Origin: Liolophura sinensis
Lineage: Eukaryota; Mollusca; Polyplacophora; Chitonida; Chitonidae
Direction: 5' to 3'
NCBI RefSeq assembly: GCF_032854445.1
Contig: NC_088300.1
Span: 62,284,984 to 62,348,983, forward strand
Length of the DNA: 64,000 nucleotides
Made by a program: the position numbers and the translations under genes. The notes under the pieces are model-generated. The model did no database searches. It saw only the letters and a program-made list of their open reading frames with translations, and had not been told where the DNA came from. This document shows, one piece after another, positions 27,201 to 38,294 of the stretch (position 1 is its first letter; the number at the start of each line of letters is the position of its first letter).

Positions 27201-28565
27201 ACCTCATGCAGTTACCTGCCCTTGTCAGATATGTCAATGCTGTCAGTGCAGCCGTTCGATTTTGGGCTCCACCATGGAATCTTGGGGCCCAGTCAGACTA
27301 GGAAATAACCAATCACGGTGTGCCTGCTTTTATGGTCTTTTGTCTAGTAGCTATCCCAGCATCCTTTTCCTGTGGGCTATGATCTGAGGCTTTGTCTTCA
27401 TGGTCATTTCCAAAAGTTATGTCCAAGACACCATGTGTGTTGGAAGTTTTAAAAGTTTGCTTGATTAGTGAGATCTGTGTGCAAAATTAGGCTTCCCCGG
27501 TGTGGGAAGAACTGTGAGCACATGTCACATGACATTACAGGAAATTGCTCGGTTATGTCGAATAGAAACAATTCTTTCATTCAGCCAGGATGGAGACTCT
27601 GGCAGTGAAAACACATGAATTTACTGTATATACTGACCAGGACCTATAAAACAAAGACGCAGAAATGCTTAGACAGTATTGATCTTGTCGATGTCATATA
27701 AATATACCATGTCAGTACTTGTTATGTGCGTTTCTGAAGCTTTCTGGCCAACACCGTCGATTTCATCCAAGGAGTGGGTGAAGATGACTTGATTGGTGCC
27801 ATAGTACATTGATAAATCAGGTGTCAGCTTCACTCATGGAGCAAATCGAACACTTTAAAATGATACATGTGCTTGTTGTTGTCTCACTCTGCACTCAGCA
27901 CTTACAGGTTAGAGCAAAGAAACAGGAAATTTGGTCTCATTCATCTCTTTGTTCAGAAATGAGGATAAGAGTATGCCGTAAGCAACAAAGGTAAAATATT
28001 GTTGGGATCGTACATTTTTATCGCCGTTTGTCTTCTCCACTATAAGTGTAATAGAGATTAATGTATCTTTGGTAAAATATATGTATGGTCCCTAGATTTA
28101 TTCGGTTACGCCCTTTTGTTTTTTGCACAAACCAGGGAACACGTGTCACTTTACACCACATGTTGGCAGTTTACTTCCAACAGGAAGGGTTAAAAGCCAC
28201 CGGAATTCAATGTGTGTATAGGCCTACTGATTCCTTAATGTTTACTTCATGACCTGTTGAGTAGATGAACCATACACTGACTACACTACATGTTCCAACA
28301 GAGGGAGAAACCAGGCACTAACAGAAGGATTCAATTTAAATATTATGCTGTAATGCCTATTACGTCATTCAAGTGCCACTTTCCGTTACAGTAGTCCATG
28401 CATGCATTCCACCCTAGTTTCTAACATTTCTGACATTGACAAGTCGTGAATGGCCATTTTACCCAACTTTATAACATATGTAATGAACTTCAAACTCCGT
28501 TATTCAATTATTCTAAAGCAAACCTCAAGCTGATCGTCCTCTACTTCCATTCTTTTTGCATTCAT
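24285..28565 (-). CDS. ankyrin repeat and SOCS box protein (ASB family), about 588 residues
   Basis: Likely substrate receptor of an elongin B/C-cullin 5 ubiquitin ligase: ankyrin repeats bind the target and the SOCS box binds elongin C and Cul5 (known for the family). Exons in transcript order: 28565-28524 (candidate first coding exon, MNAKRMEVEDDQLE), 27003-25613, 24618-24285; they sum to 589 codons including the stop. The large exon encodes a run of ankyrin repeats, for example GHALLHVAVLQGNLHMIDLL and GNTPLHLAARLKNSDLCQAL. The last exon ends with a SOCS box: BC-box SLQQQCSLA and Cul5-box LPLPKKM. The two 3' exons are certain; the first exon is inferred from phase, a GT donor (GAG/GTTTGC) and two in-frame ATGs, and could be replaced by another upstream exon. 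The particular ASB paralogue cannot be told. It is convergent with PLCE1 and divergent from PIGW. Confidence 0.85.
24955..25198 (+). mobile_element. common SINE, nearly full length
   Basis: TTAGCGCAGCGTAATGACCC head, GTGTTCAAGTCCAGCTCATG (B-box region), GTTTCCTCCCACCATAATGC, tail GTGAAATATTCTTGAGTACG and (AAAT)n. Downstream of the ankyrin/SOCS stop-codon exon, in its last intron. Confidence 0.92.
27004..28523 (-). other. intron 1 of the ankyrin/SOCS gene
   Basis: A 1.5-kb stretch with no coding signal and no SINE that I recognise. It begins with an A-rich run on the + strand next to the acceptor of the large exon. Confidence 0.5.
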
Positions 28566-29807
28566 GTGGTTACAATAATTACATAGACGCATTTACGTAA
28601 CATTTTTGTATACAAAAAATAGATGTTTCAAATGCAAAATTAAGACTGCACATTCTTTTAAGTTTTAACAAACAAATAATACTAAAGACGTTATATATTT
28701 AACGAGAGAATTAGGTTAGAATTTTTCAAAGAAATACGAAAGCTCGGCTGTAGTGTGAAATTTCCTTCCTAGGCGACGCTTTTTCCGGTTTCAGTTTCTG
28801 CTAACATGTGCTGAGTTGAACGATAGCTGGCTTTATTTCATACGTCGGTTGGTAATACTTGCAGTTCCAGTATTTGCGAATGCTCGTGTTGACCTATCCC
28901 TACACGTCTCCACCTTTGCTAAGGTGGAACCTTAGGAACCATGCTACGTCTAGACTAGGCCACGAACTGTCGTAACGGTAGTCCTACCACTTCAATTTAG
29001 GTCTTAAAAACGAGTAGAAATTAGAAGCATATCCTCAGTGTGCTACATTCAACATATCACAGATTGAAACACTTACCTGGCGTGCTGGTATGTTTAGTTT
29101 ATACCTACACCCTAGTCCTACATCCTTATGTTTACTTTTATTGGAGTTCTACCACCTCGCACCTGGTGCTTATCGTGTGTCACCTGTGAAAGTACAGGTC
29201 TGCTACCACAGGTGTACCCGCTACAATTTCGGTGGCCTCATGTAGTTATTCCTTAGCAGTCTGCCTTCCTGGAAGATTGTTGCCTATGTTAAAACGAAAC
29301 CTATCCATCATGGAAATAGCATCCTGTACGTGAGGAATGAATTTCATAGAGTTTTGACTGCGTTTTAACATTTGCAAAACCGAATTACATGTAGTGAGTT
29401 TTGCTCACACAAGTGCAGCAGGTTTTTGACTAGTAGTTCACATGTATTTCACTGAAATATATATATTATAGCAGCTGTGATTTTCAAAATATTGGCAGAA
29501 GTGCGGCTTCGTTGGATACTCTTGACATATGGGAGGCGACGTTGTTTACATTCAGCACACCCAACATGATGGATAGGTTTCGGTTTATCGTGGGTCGATG
29601 CACAAACAGATTTTAAGCGCCACATTGACCACCATTATATAAGTGAAGAATTTTTTAATTATTGTTTTACACAGCAGTCAAATAAATGATAGTTCAGCAA
29701 TTGGTTCCTAGATTGACCACTTGTACTGACAACGATTAATCTGTATAGTACTGCATTTGATTTATTGCCGTTTTCACAGTGTGCCATTGTGTTAGGGTTA
29801 AACAGTA
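28566..29807. promoter_or_regulatory. shared divergent promoter region (ankyrin/SOCS gene and PIGW)
   Basis: The two genes start head to head about 1.2 kb apart. A splice-donor-like CAG/GTAAGT on the - strand near 29077 could end a 5' UTR exon of the ankyrin/SOCS gene. A short perfect hairpin, CCACCTTTGCTAAGGTGG, lies at about 28910-28928, and an ETS-like TTCCGG at about 28791. No TATA box was recognised. Promoter function is inferred from gene orientation only. Confidence 0.4.
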
Positions 29808-32800
29808 ATGATGGCATCCACCCAGTCATACAAGAAACTGCATGAAGAGTTTGTGAGCAATTTGAGTGGGACTACTATTTGGGAAATTCAAGGCATTGCC
29901 ACAATAGCTGTCATCTGTAGCCTGCTGAGAGATGTGACACTGCTTAAGTGGCCTATGCTTCAGCAAAGCACATGGTAAGTGGTCTAGAAGTGCAGTGTTT
30001 ATATGGATTAGTGTAAAGAATTTGTGTTTGAAAAGAAGGCTTATAACAGGAGAAAAGAGGGGAAAAAAAAAAATGCTCAAGATTTGCTTTTACCCAAAAA
30101 CAGTGCCGTTGAGTGTTCAGATTGTTTTAAGGTGAGCTTAAGGAGCCAAAAATTGATATCACTCTGTATTCTGTATAATTTCACATTTTATGTTTTATCA
30201 CATTAATCACACATAATATTACTTGACAAGATTATTACAGAAATGCAGTTTGGGTGAAAATAGGCTGTCACATCATTATACTTGTACCAAAATATACCCC
30301 TAAATGGACCCTAGAATCAAAACATTTAAGTGCTCTTTTTCATGGTAAAAAACTTAAAAAAAAACAGACAAATTAGTTTACTTATTTTTATATGTAGTTC
30401 CTCATTATTCTCAGTATTTGTGTATCCCTTCTTCCAATTTGAAAAATCAACACTGTCTGGATTGATTTTTTACATTGTATCCCTTATGGTGGCTGCCCAT
30501 GCCTGTGTTGCAAGTCTTAGGGGGATTGCATATTTAGAAATAGGTACACTTTTTTCTGCCCACAAAACTTGCCACTGTGAAATTTGTCTTGAATACAATG
30601 TAAAACACCAATCATATATGAATAAATTAAATTAAATTGTTTTGAAGATTCTTTGTAAACATGTACATGTGTACACAGATAAACAAATTATGATACTGAT
30701 ACTTAGTTTGACTAAATTTACATTGCCCTTTTCTGCTTGTTTTTTGACATACATTTAACTCCAGGGCAGGACTTTGTCCATGTGATTTTTACTACTATTA
30801 AGTGGATTTAGTGTACATGGTTCATATTCATATCCCAGCCTTTATTTTTCTTTTGTACCATTCCTAGGTTAAAGTTTGCGATGGAATTTTCTCTGCTTGT
30901 GTTGCCAGTCCAGCTGTGCTTGACCGTGTTTAGTGACCACTGGTCAGGCTTACTCCTAGGTCTCCTGGGTCTGACCTTCACCTTGTGTATCTCGCTAGTT
31001 ATGGAGGGACAAAAGGGATCCAAGAGTCAGAAAGACTCCCATTCACGCATTCACAAGGAGTCACTGCTTGGAAACAAGAAGATATCAAACATCCTTCAAA
31101 CTGAGGTCAAGCAACCAAATGCTATGATGACAAACATGAGGTCCAGTTTACTGGTCTCCACTGCGTTGGCCATTTTGGCTGTGGATTTCCCAGTCTTCCC
31201 AAGGCGGTTTGGGAAGGCTGAAACATATGGTTCAGGTCTGATGGATGGTGGGGTGGGAATGTTCACAGCCTTCATGGGAATGGTGGCCAAAGAAGCTCGC
31301 TCACACCCACAAGCACTCAGGTAAGCCATTACATGTACCTAGAATTCATGAAACCAAACTGACACTTTGTGCCCATGAATTTTTAGGGTTTAGTGTAATA
31401 ATATACACCTAGGGTACATGCACCTAGGGATAACACTACCCAGACATCAAACACAACATTCTACCCAGTGTGCTGACACCAGACCTGGCAACCTACCCAG
31501 ACACATTGTATTGACACCAGGTATGACACCTCACCCACCCACACTGTACTGACACCACACATGGCAACCTACCCAGACACATTGTATTGACACCAGGTAT
31601 GACACTCCACCCACACACACACACTGTATTGACACCAGACATGGCAACCTACCCAGACACATTGTATTGACACCAGGTATGACACTCCACCTACCCACAC
31701 ACACTGTATTGACACCAGACATGGCAACCTACCCAGACACATTGTATTGACACCAGGTATGACACCCCACCCACCCGCACTGTACTGACACCACACATGG
31801 CAACCTACCCAGACACATTGTATTGACACCAGGTATGACACTCCACCCACCCACACACACTGTACTGACACCAGACATGGCAACCTACCCAGACACATTG
31901 TATTGACACCAGGTATGACACCCCACCCACCCACACACATTGTATTGACACCAGGCATAACACGCACTGAACTGACACCAGACACAACACCCTACCCAGT
32001 CAGTGTACTGACACAAAAAACTACACCCAACCTGGACAGTGCAATGACAATGGGCACCAGAAACACAAGAAAAAATTGTTACAATGCCCATTTATGCATA
32101 TTTTCTGTCTGCTCTCGAGGATTTTTCAAAAGTGATGTTAGAATTGAATGGGAGTTTTGATTATTAACAAGTCAGGTATAGGGCTTAAATACAGAGGCAT
32201 ACGTGTGAGGGTCCATCAGCAAGCTGCAGATGGTCGTGGGTTTCCTCTGGGCTTTGCCCGGTTTCCTCTCACCATGATGCTGGCTGCCATCATATAAGTG
32301 AAATATTCTTGAGTATGGCAAAAACACCAATCAAATAAATAAATAAATAAATAAATAAATAAAGAGGCATTGACTGTTGTGCTGACTGCTGACCTGATGA
32401 AACATCCCCTTTAAAACAATTTTTACCCCCAATCTAAAGACTGAAAGACTTCTTTGTACCCATACATGTTAGCACATAACACAAACTAAATTAACTTTAT
32501 TATTGTATTCCATCAGCTGTGCATTCCAAGAAAATGGTTTCAGTGCATGCAATTCCACTGTAGCAGAATTCACTTGTCATTTGTCCATTGTTTCTACATT
32601 TGTCCATTGTTCTACATATATATCACAGTTTACTTTACTGTCTATATTCATGGATGGCGGCCTCCAAGGCTGATACAACACAGTGACTCTGGAGCCTTTC
32701 ACAAACGCGGTCACTGTGAGTTCAAGTCCATGTCCTGCTGGATTTCTCTGTACTTGTGGGAATGTCTGCCTACAACCAGCTGATGGTTGTGGTTTTTCCC

Positions 32801-35800
32801 AGCGCTCTGCCCATTTTTCTCCCAACATGTTGTTGGCCATGAGTGAAATAAATAAAAAAAGTATGTGCATGGTTGAATGTCACCTTTCATTTTTGAAACA
32901 ATCACAGCATTTCTCTCATGTTTGACATTCCTTCTGGTTAAGCTTGGGCTAAGAGTATATTAAATAAAAAGATGAATGAAATATCTTAAAGAAGCATTGC
33001 AGCAAATAAGGGTAGAATAATAATATTGTGATTATGATGTGGTCAGTTTCAGCAGACGACTTAGCCAGCTTTGGGATGTCCTCTGGTCAAGCTGTCCACT
33101 GTTGGTGTTAGGTGTGGTCAGGCTGCTGATGGTCAAATCCTCAGGTTATCAGGAACACGTCACAGAGTATGGGGTTCACTGGAATTTCTTCTTCACTCTT
33201 GCTGCTGTTCGGGTAAGGCATTATCAATACAACTGTGTATGTGAGTATGATGAGTTAGATCTGGCATAACATCCTAATACCTGGAAATATAACCTGGTAA
33301 AATTTCCTGTTTCATTTGAGAACCATTTTCATTTTCGCTGCAAGCATTGTATCCAATGAGAGTACATACCATACTACAACGTACATACCATACTACAACG
33401 TACATACCATACTACAACGTACATACCATACTACAACGTACATAATAGATACATATACCTGTTATTATTTTTGCTTCCAGATTCGAACATACAGGTAATA
33501 ATATTGGCTTTCTGTGGTAAAGAGATCCATGAGATTCTTTTTCTACATTAAAGCCAGGGTCACACTGGGCAGATTTTTTCGCTTGTTGTGAGGAACTTAA
33601 TTGACAGCAAAATATGCTAACTATATTCACAGCATAGTTGCAGACATACTAGACAGACTTTTTCGTTGATCGTGTCATGTGACCTTGTAACATTAGTAAA
33701 ACTTGTGACACAAACAAAATTTGACATGCTAACACAATTCCGTGTTGTTTGATTGGTTAGCTCGGTTGTCTCGATTGCTGAAATTCGCTGGAACGAACAC
33801 ATTACATGGACAGAGTGAAATTGCCAGGGGCTATTTCTTCGCTAGTATCAGACATATTTGATACAAGCAGATTTTGGTGCAGACAAGATCGCCTGTGAAA
33901 TACAACGTTGCTGTCGGAGATACACTGGGCGGGTTTTAGAAATTCACAAAATATGCCTGTATGAGCAAAAAAATTTGTCTAGCATGTCCCCGACTATGCA
34001 CCAAAAGACAATTAATTAAAAAAAGACGATACAGAGTGAGTGATTGAATATATCAAATTTATGAAACAAGCATGTTATTTTCATATGTGAGGCTCGGAAG
34101 AAATGAGAAATGGGTGGTGGTGGGAAATGAGGGAGGTTGGGTGACACCAGCATTCTAGTTCTTCAGTAAATTTCAAAGCTCTTTCTATTGGAAGGTCATT
34201 TGTGAAAAATTTGTATGAGCTGAAAAGTGTTAATACTCAGTTGTTGTTTTTTTTCTCATGAATTTGTTTCTCAATGTTTTTTAATTTCCCAGGTATTCTG
34301 CACTCTGCTGTTGCTGTTGTGGACCCCATCATTCAGCTGGTTACTGGCTGTGGTCTTAGCAGGGCTGTACCAGCTGATGCTGTCCCATGGGGGACTCACC
34401 CAGTCTCTGCTCCTGGGTTTCTACAAGGATGGACAGCGGCATGGGTTCATTGACTCGAATAGAGAGGGCATAGTCACCTGTGTAGGCTATGTTTCCATTT
34501 ATTTGGCAGGTGTATTTATGGGACAGCTCTTCTTTTTACCACCCAGGTAAGAAAATGTTGGAGAAGTACTATAGGTAAAGTGTAAAAAGTAGTAGTCTGC
34601 AGTGATATTTTAAAAATCTGAAATATTGAAGGTCTTCAGATTTTGGTAAATGAAATTCTGATTTCCTAAGAAATTATAAACAGTCAGTTGATAAATTTTT
34701 CATACATATGTACCATAAATCTCAAATGTTTTGACCTCTAAAGTCCCTTTTCATTGGAATTTATGCATATAATTATTATTAAAATGACGCCAAAAATGAT
34801 GTCTGTGTCAAGAAAGATTTCAAGCTTCATAAAACTAAGCAGATTATTTCTCTTCCCCTGTAGTTCTCTCATTCTTTTTCTCTTCTTGCATTTACAGAAA
34901 AACTGTGCAGCATTGGCTAGCATTTGTTGGTCAACTTCTCCTTGCCTTCCTGGTATTTAATGTTTTACTGTTGCTGAGTCAGTATCTTGTTGATCCCATT
35001 TCCAGGAGGTTTGCGAATTTGTCCTACATTCTGTGGGTGGTAAGTAACCAGAGCAAAATGAACTGGCAGTATTGTCATCAGAATATTAATTATCTCTGAG
35101 GCGCAAATCGAATAGAAACTTCAAGAACTCACCCAATCCTACTGCTACAGACGTATAATGTAATTGTAAATTTGTAATTGTCTTATTCAAGTAAGTTCCT
35201 GTGTTTTATTTACTTATATGTATGCAAAGATTATTTTTGATTCTTTTGATGAATTAAACCATACCTGTTATTGTGCACTACATACTACATACTGTAGTAA
35301 TACATAATTAGATATTCAGTTATTGATTTGACTTACAGATGTCAATGCTTCTCCAGATGGTGGGTTTGTTTATCACAGCTGAATTAGTGTTTATTATGAT
35401 TCACTGTCTACAGAATGGACAGGTGAAAGGTACGTGAGAAAAACAACTTTATGCTATGTAGAGAGTGCAGATTTGTGGGGGAGATCATTGTTGATATAAA
35501 AAATATTTAATTGATATTTTACAAAAAGCTTTTCCTTGGTGGTTATTGTGCTAATGCAGCACAGTGACCCAGAATCCTCACACAAATGCGATCACTGGAT
35601 ACAAGTCCAGCTTATGCTGGCTTCGTCTCCAGTAGTACATAGGCGGGTCTCCTAGCAACCAGTGAATGGTTGTGGATTTCCCCCAGCCTCTGCCCAGTTT
35701 CCTCACAACATAATGCCAGTCGCCATCATATATGTGAAATATTCTAGAGTGTGGTTCATAATGCTTGGTGCCGTCGTATAAGTGATATATCCTTGAGTAA

Positions 35801-36648
35801 GGTGTAAAACTCAATGTAGTGTTGTTGTTGTGAGAGAGGATTGGCTGTTAGCTATGGCTCACCTTTCCCATCCCATAAGGCAATAATTAGGCTCCAACAG
35901 GTATGACAAAAGACTAGGATTTAGACCAGAAAAAAAAAAAAAACTCATACTAGACATGCAGTGTGAATTTCGTTTTTAAATAGGTTGATCTTCATGCACA
36001 TTTTGCAGTTTGTAAATGTGATATGCATTGTTATGATTTGTCAATTTACTCTGGGACTAAGACATTCCTGAACCTATCTCCTTCCCAACCCATCACCAAC
36101 ACTACCACCTTCCCACCCTCAGAGATGTTGAAGGCAATCTGCTGTGACTGGTAATATATTTATGGATGTCTTAAGATGTTTGATCTTGTTATTTTCAGGT
36201 GAGGGCACACTCAGGAGCAGGAGCCAAAGCTCTTTCATGTCCGATGTGAACTACAATGGCCTGGCATACTTTGCCTTTTCCAACCTGTTCACTGGATTGA
36301 TCAATAAATCTGTACAGACGATCTACACTTCATCAGCATTGTCATCATTTATCATTGCATNNNNNNNNNNNNNNNNNNNNNNNNNNNNNNNNNNNNNNNN
36401 NNNNNNNNNNNNNNNNNNNNNNNNNNNNNNNNNNNNNNNNNNNNNNNNNNNNNNNNNNNNNNNNNNNNNNNNNNNNNNNNNNNNNNNNNNNNNNNNNNNN
36501 NNNNNNNNNNNNNNNNNNNNNNNNNNNNNNNNNNNNNNNNNNNNNNNNNNNNNNNNNNNNTGTCATCATTATCATTGCATTGTATATGTTAACACTATCT
36601 TTCTTAATGAATTTTTTGTATGTTAAGAAAATTCGATTAAAGTTTTAG
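29808..36648 (+). CDS. PIGW: PIGW, GPI-inositol acyltransferase (GWT1 family)
   Basis: ER multispanning enzyme that acylates the inositol of GlcN-PI during GPI-anchor synthesis. Exons: 29808-29974, 30868-31320, 33053-33212, 34293-34546, 34898-35039, 35339-35429, 36199-36648 (the last is interrupted by N at 36361-36560). All phases agree. Family signatures are [50 protein letters not shown] and [19 protein letters not shown]; long hydrophobic stretches between them are membrane segments. Start: two adjacent ATGs at 29808 and 29811. If the 20-bp sequence repeated on both sides of the N run is merged, the reading frame continues to a stop at 36646-36648 and gives 498 residues, against about 504 for the human protein as I recall it. 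Introns contain minisatellites and SINEs. Confidence 0.95.
31430..32060. repeat. 80-bp minisatellite in PIGW intron 2
   Basis: Unit holds ACATGGCAACCTACCCAGAC, ACATTGTATTGACACCAGGT and ATGACACTCCACCCACCCAC; copies start near 31559, 31641, 31721, 31797 and 31877, with degenerate copies at both ends. The motif TATTGACACCAG occurs twice per unit. Confidence 0.92.
32190..32365 (+). mobile_element. common SINE, 5'-truncated
   Basis: AGCAAGCTGCAGATGGTCGT, GTTTCCTCTCACCATGATGC, GTGAAATATTCTTGAGTATG and a long (AAAT)n. Confidence 0.88.
32660..32852 (+). mobile_element. common SINE, diverged copy
   Basis: AACACAGTGACTCTGGAGCC, GTCACTGTGAGTTCAAGTCC and GGGAATGTCTGCCTACAACC keep the head and middle of the common SINE; the tail has decayed. 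Confidence 0.75.
33356..33441. repeat. 19-bp tandem repeat, four copies
   Basis: Unit GTACATACCATACTACAAC, nearly perfect, in the PIGW intron after exon 3. Confidence 0.95.
34720..34885 (+). repeat. dispersed repeat Y, copy 2
   Basis: CATTGGAATTTATGCATATA and CAAGCTTCATAAAACTAAGC match the copies at 24040-24140 and 60510-60600. It runs up to the acceptor of PIGW exon 5 (34898). Confidence 0.6.
35545..35818 (+). mobile_element. common SINE with a duplicated tail
   Basis: Full head (GCTAATGCAGCACAGTGACC) and body; the tail block occurs twice: CGCCATCATATATGTGAAAT and then CCGTCGTATAAGTGATATAT. Confidence 0.85.
36361..36560. other. assembly gap (200 N), probably false
   Basis: Exactly 200 N, a placeholder-like length. 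The 21 bases before it (36340-36360) and the 20 bases after it (36561-36580) are the same sequence except for one T in a homopolymer. Merging them keeps the PIGW frame open. Confidence 0.9.
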
Positions 36649-36749
36649 AACCCTGAACCACAAGTGGTTTTTTTTTTTTGATTTCATTTTTTTTTCACAC
36701 AAATCAAAAGGCTTCTGACTGAATATTTAACTATTGACAAGCATGATTA

Positions 36750-36838
36750 ATATTTTACGCCATACTCAAGGAATATTCACTTATATAACGATAAGCATTT
36801 TCATGGGAGGAAACCATCCACAGGTTGCTGAAAGGCCT
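36750..36838 (-). mobile_element. common SINE, short fragment
   Basis: TACGCCATACTCAAGGAATA and GGGAGGAAACCATCC are the inverted tail of the common SINE. Confidence 0.65.
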
Positions 36839-37053
36839 TTTAACTATTGATTATGTGTCCATTGTTGATTGATGCTGGGATGACAGACTGTAGATACATG
36901 TGTTATCTCTCTCTGAAAGAAATTAAATTCACTGAACAAGTGTCACTCTGTTGCCATTGTGATGGAAAGTCAACTTGTAAACTGAGCACACATGAAGTGG
37001 TTAAGAGCACAACATTCAATACCAGAATAAGATGCTTACTATTATCCAGTCAG

Positions 37054-37305
37054 GGGGGCAAGGTGGTTAACACACCAATGCAGTGCAATGACCCAGGAGC
37101 CTCTCAACCAATGTGGTCGCTGTGAGTTCGTCCAGCTTATGCTGGCTTCCCCTCAAAGCCGTACGTGGAAGATCTGGCAGCAACCTGTAGATGGCCGTGG
37201 GTTTCGCCCGTGTTTGCCCGGTTTCCTCCCACAATAATGCTGAACGCAATCGTATAAGTGAAATATTTTTGAGTACAACATAAAACATCAATCAAAAAAA
37301 ATAAA
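37054..37305 (+). mobile_element. common SINE, nearly full length
   Basis: GGGGGGCAAGGTGGTTAACA head, TGTGGTCGCTGTGAGTTC, GGTTTCCTCCCACAATAATG, tail GTGAAATATTTTTGAGTACA. Confidence 0.9.
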
Positions 37306-38200
37306 TGCAAAATCACATGCCGTGGTTAAGAAGCACAGCATTCAATATCAGAATAAGATGCTTTCTATAATCCAGCTGTTGTAGAGAGTTGTGATGGTAG
37401 TGTACAAGTCAGCATGGTAAACCAAGCACTACTCATCAAGTGAGGTCTATGTACATTTACAAAAATCCAAATCAGCATTACAGAAAGTGTCATGAGTTCA
37501 TGCAGGTTCCGATTAGATAGGGTGGGGGATTTTGCACACTAACACAACAACTGTGTAATTTTAAGATAGCTGCTGAACGCGGTGAGGGTCTGTCAGATCC
37601 AACAGATTCGTTCCTGAAGATGGCTACATATTTATGCCGAATATACATGTAGTATACCAAATATTGACTTCAACATGCTGAATGTGCGTTTTGTTTCAAC
37701 AGAATTAACTATGCGAGATGTAGGCCTATATTCGATCCAGCAAACTGCCATAAAAGTATGTGATGTTTAAAGTTTATGACAGCAATAACCTTGTCTCGTC
37801 CAAACCCTGCATGAAGTGCCAATATGGTTTATTTTGTTCCTTCGTGAAAGGGTGAATACCAGGAAATGAATGAGCACATGCTGTACACCTGGGTCTGGAG
37901 GGCTCTTTTAAAATAGTAAGCTACAATGACTTGTTTTCAGAACGGTCCGTCAGAGCTTGCAGTGTATCCTACAAAACAATCAAGATAGGACTTGACAAAA
38001 ATATGACGTAGGGGAGATCAGTGACAATCCTTGTGCATAATTTGCTGTCGAATTACACCCACCCATAAAACAACGAACCACCGCGTGAACAACATCACTT
38101 TGACGAGAAGATGTTTGTGAATTGGACCCACCTGGAATCAGGGGACGTAATTTGTGCGACAAACAGTGGTTACCCCCCACCCCCGCCTGGTCTACAGCAA

Positions 38201-38212
38201 CGTGACGTCACG
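38201..38212. promoter_or_regulatory. palindromic CRE/ATF site upstream of RAB28
   Basis: CGTGACGTCACG is a perfect 12-bp palindrome holding the consensus CREB/ATF site TGACGTCA, about 85 bp upstream of the RAB28 ATG. Position and perfect match support a core-promoter role; use is inferred. Confidence 0.55.
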
Positions 38213-38294
38213 ACATAAACAGGCGCTTGTCGATTTCGTGGGCCTGGAAAATGCCAATTTTACCTGATTTTATCTCAAGAAATTTCCTGTGATA

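Larger units (their letters stand above)
36649..38294. other. intergenic, PIGW to RAB28
   Basis: Contains two SINE copies (about 36750-36838 and 37054-37305), then about 900 bp without a recognised repeat or exon leading to the RAB28 promoter. The poly(A) site of PIGW is not obvious. Confidence 0.5.

Noticed and set aside
31531-32091. Cys/Val/Trp-rich repeat frames on the - strand
   Set aside because: Read-through of the 80-bp array in PIGW intron 2 in several overlapping frames.
33356-33441. Possible centromere-like or telomere-like satellite
   Set aside because: Only four 19-bp units inside an intron; a plain tandem repeat.
38165-38180. RFX X-box in the RAB28 promoter
   Set aside because: Only one half-site (GGTTACC) is visible; no second half at the right spacing.
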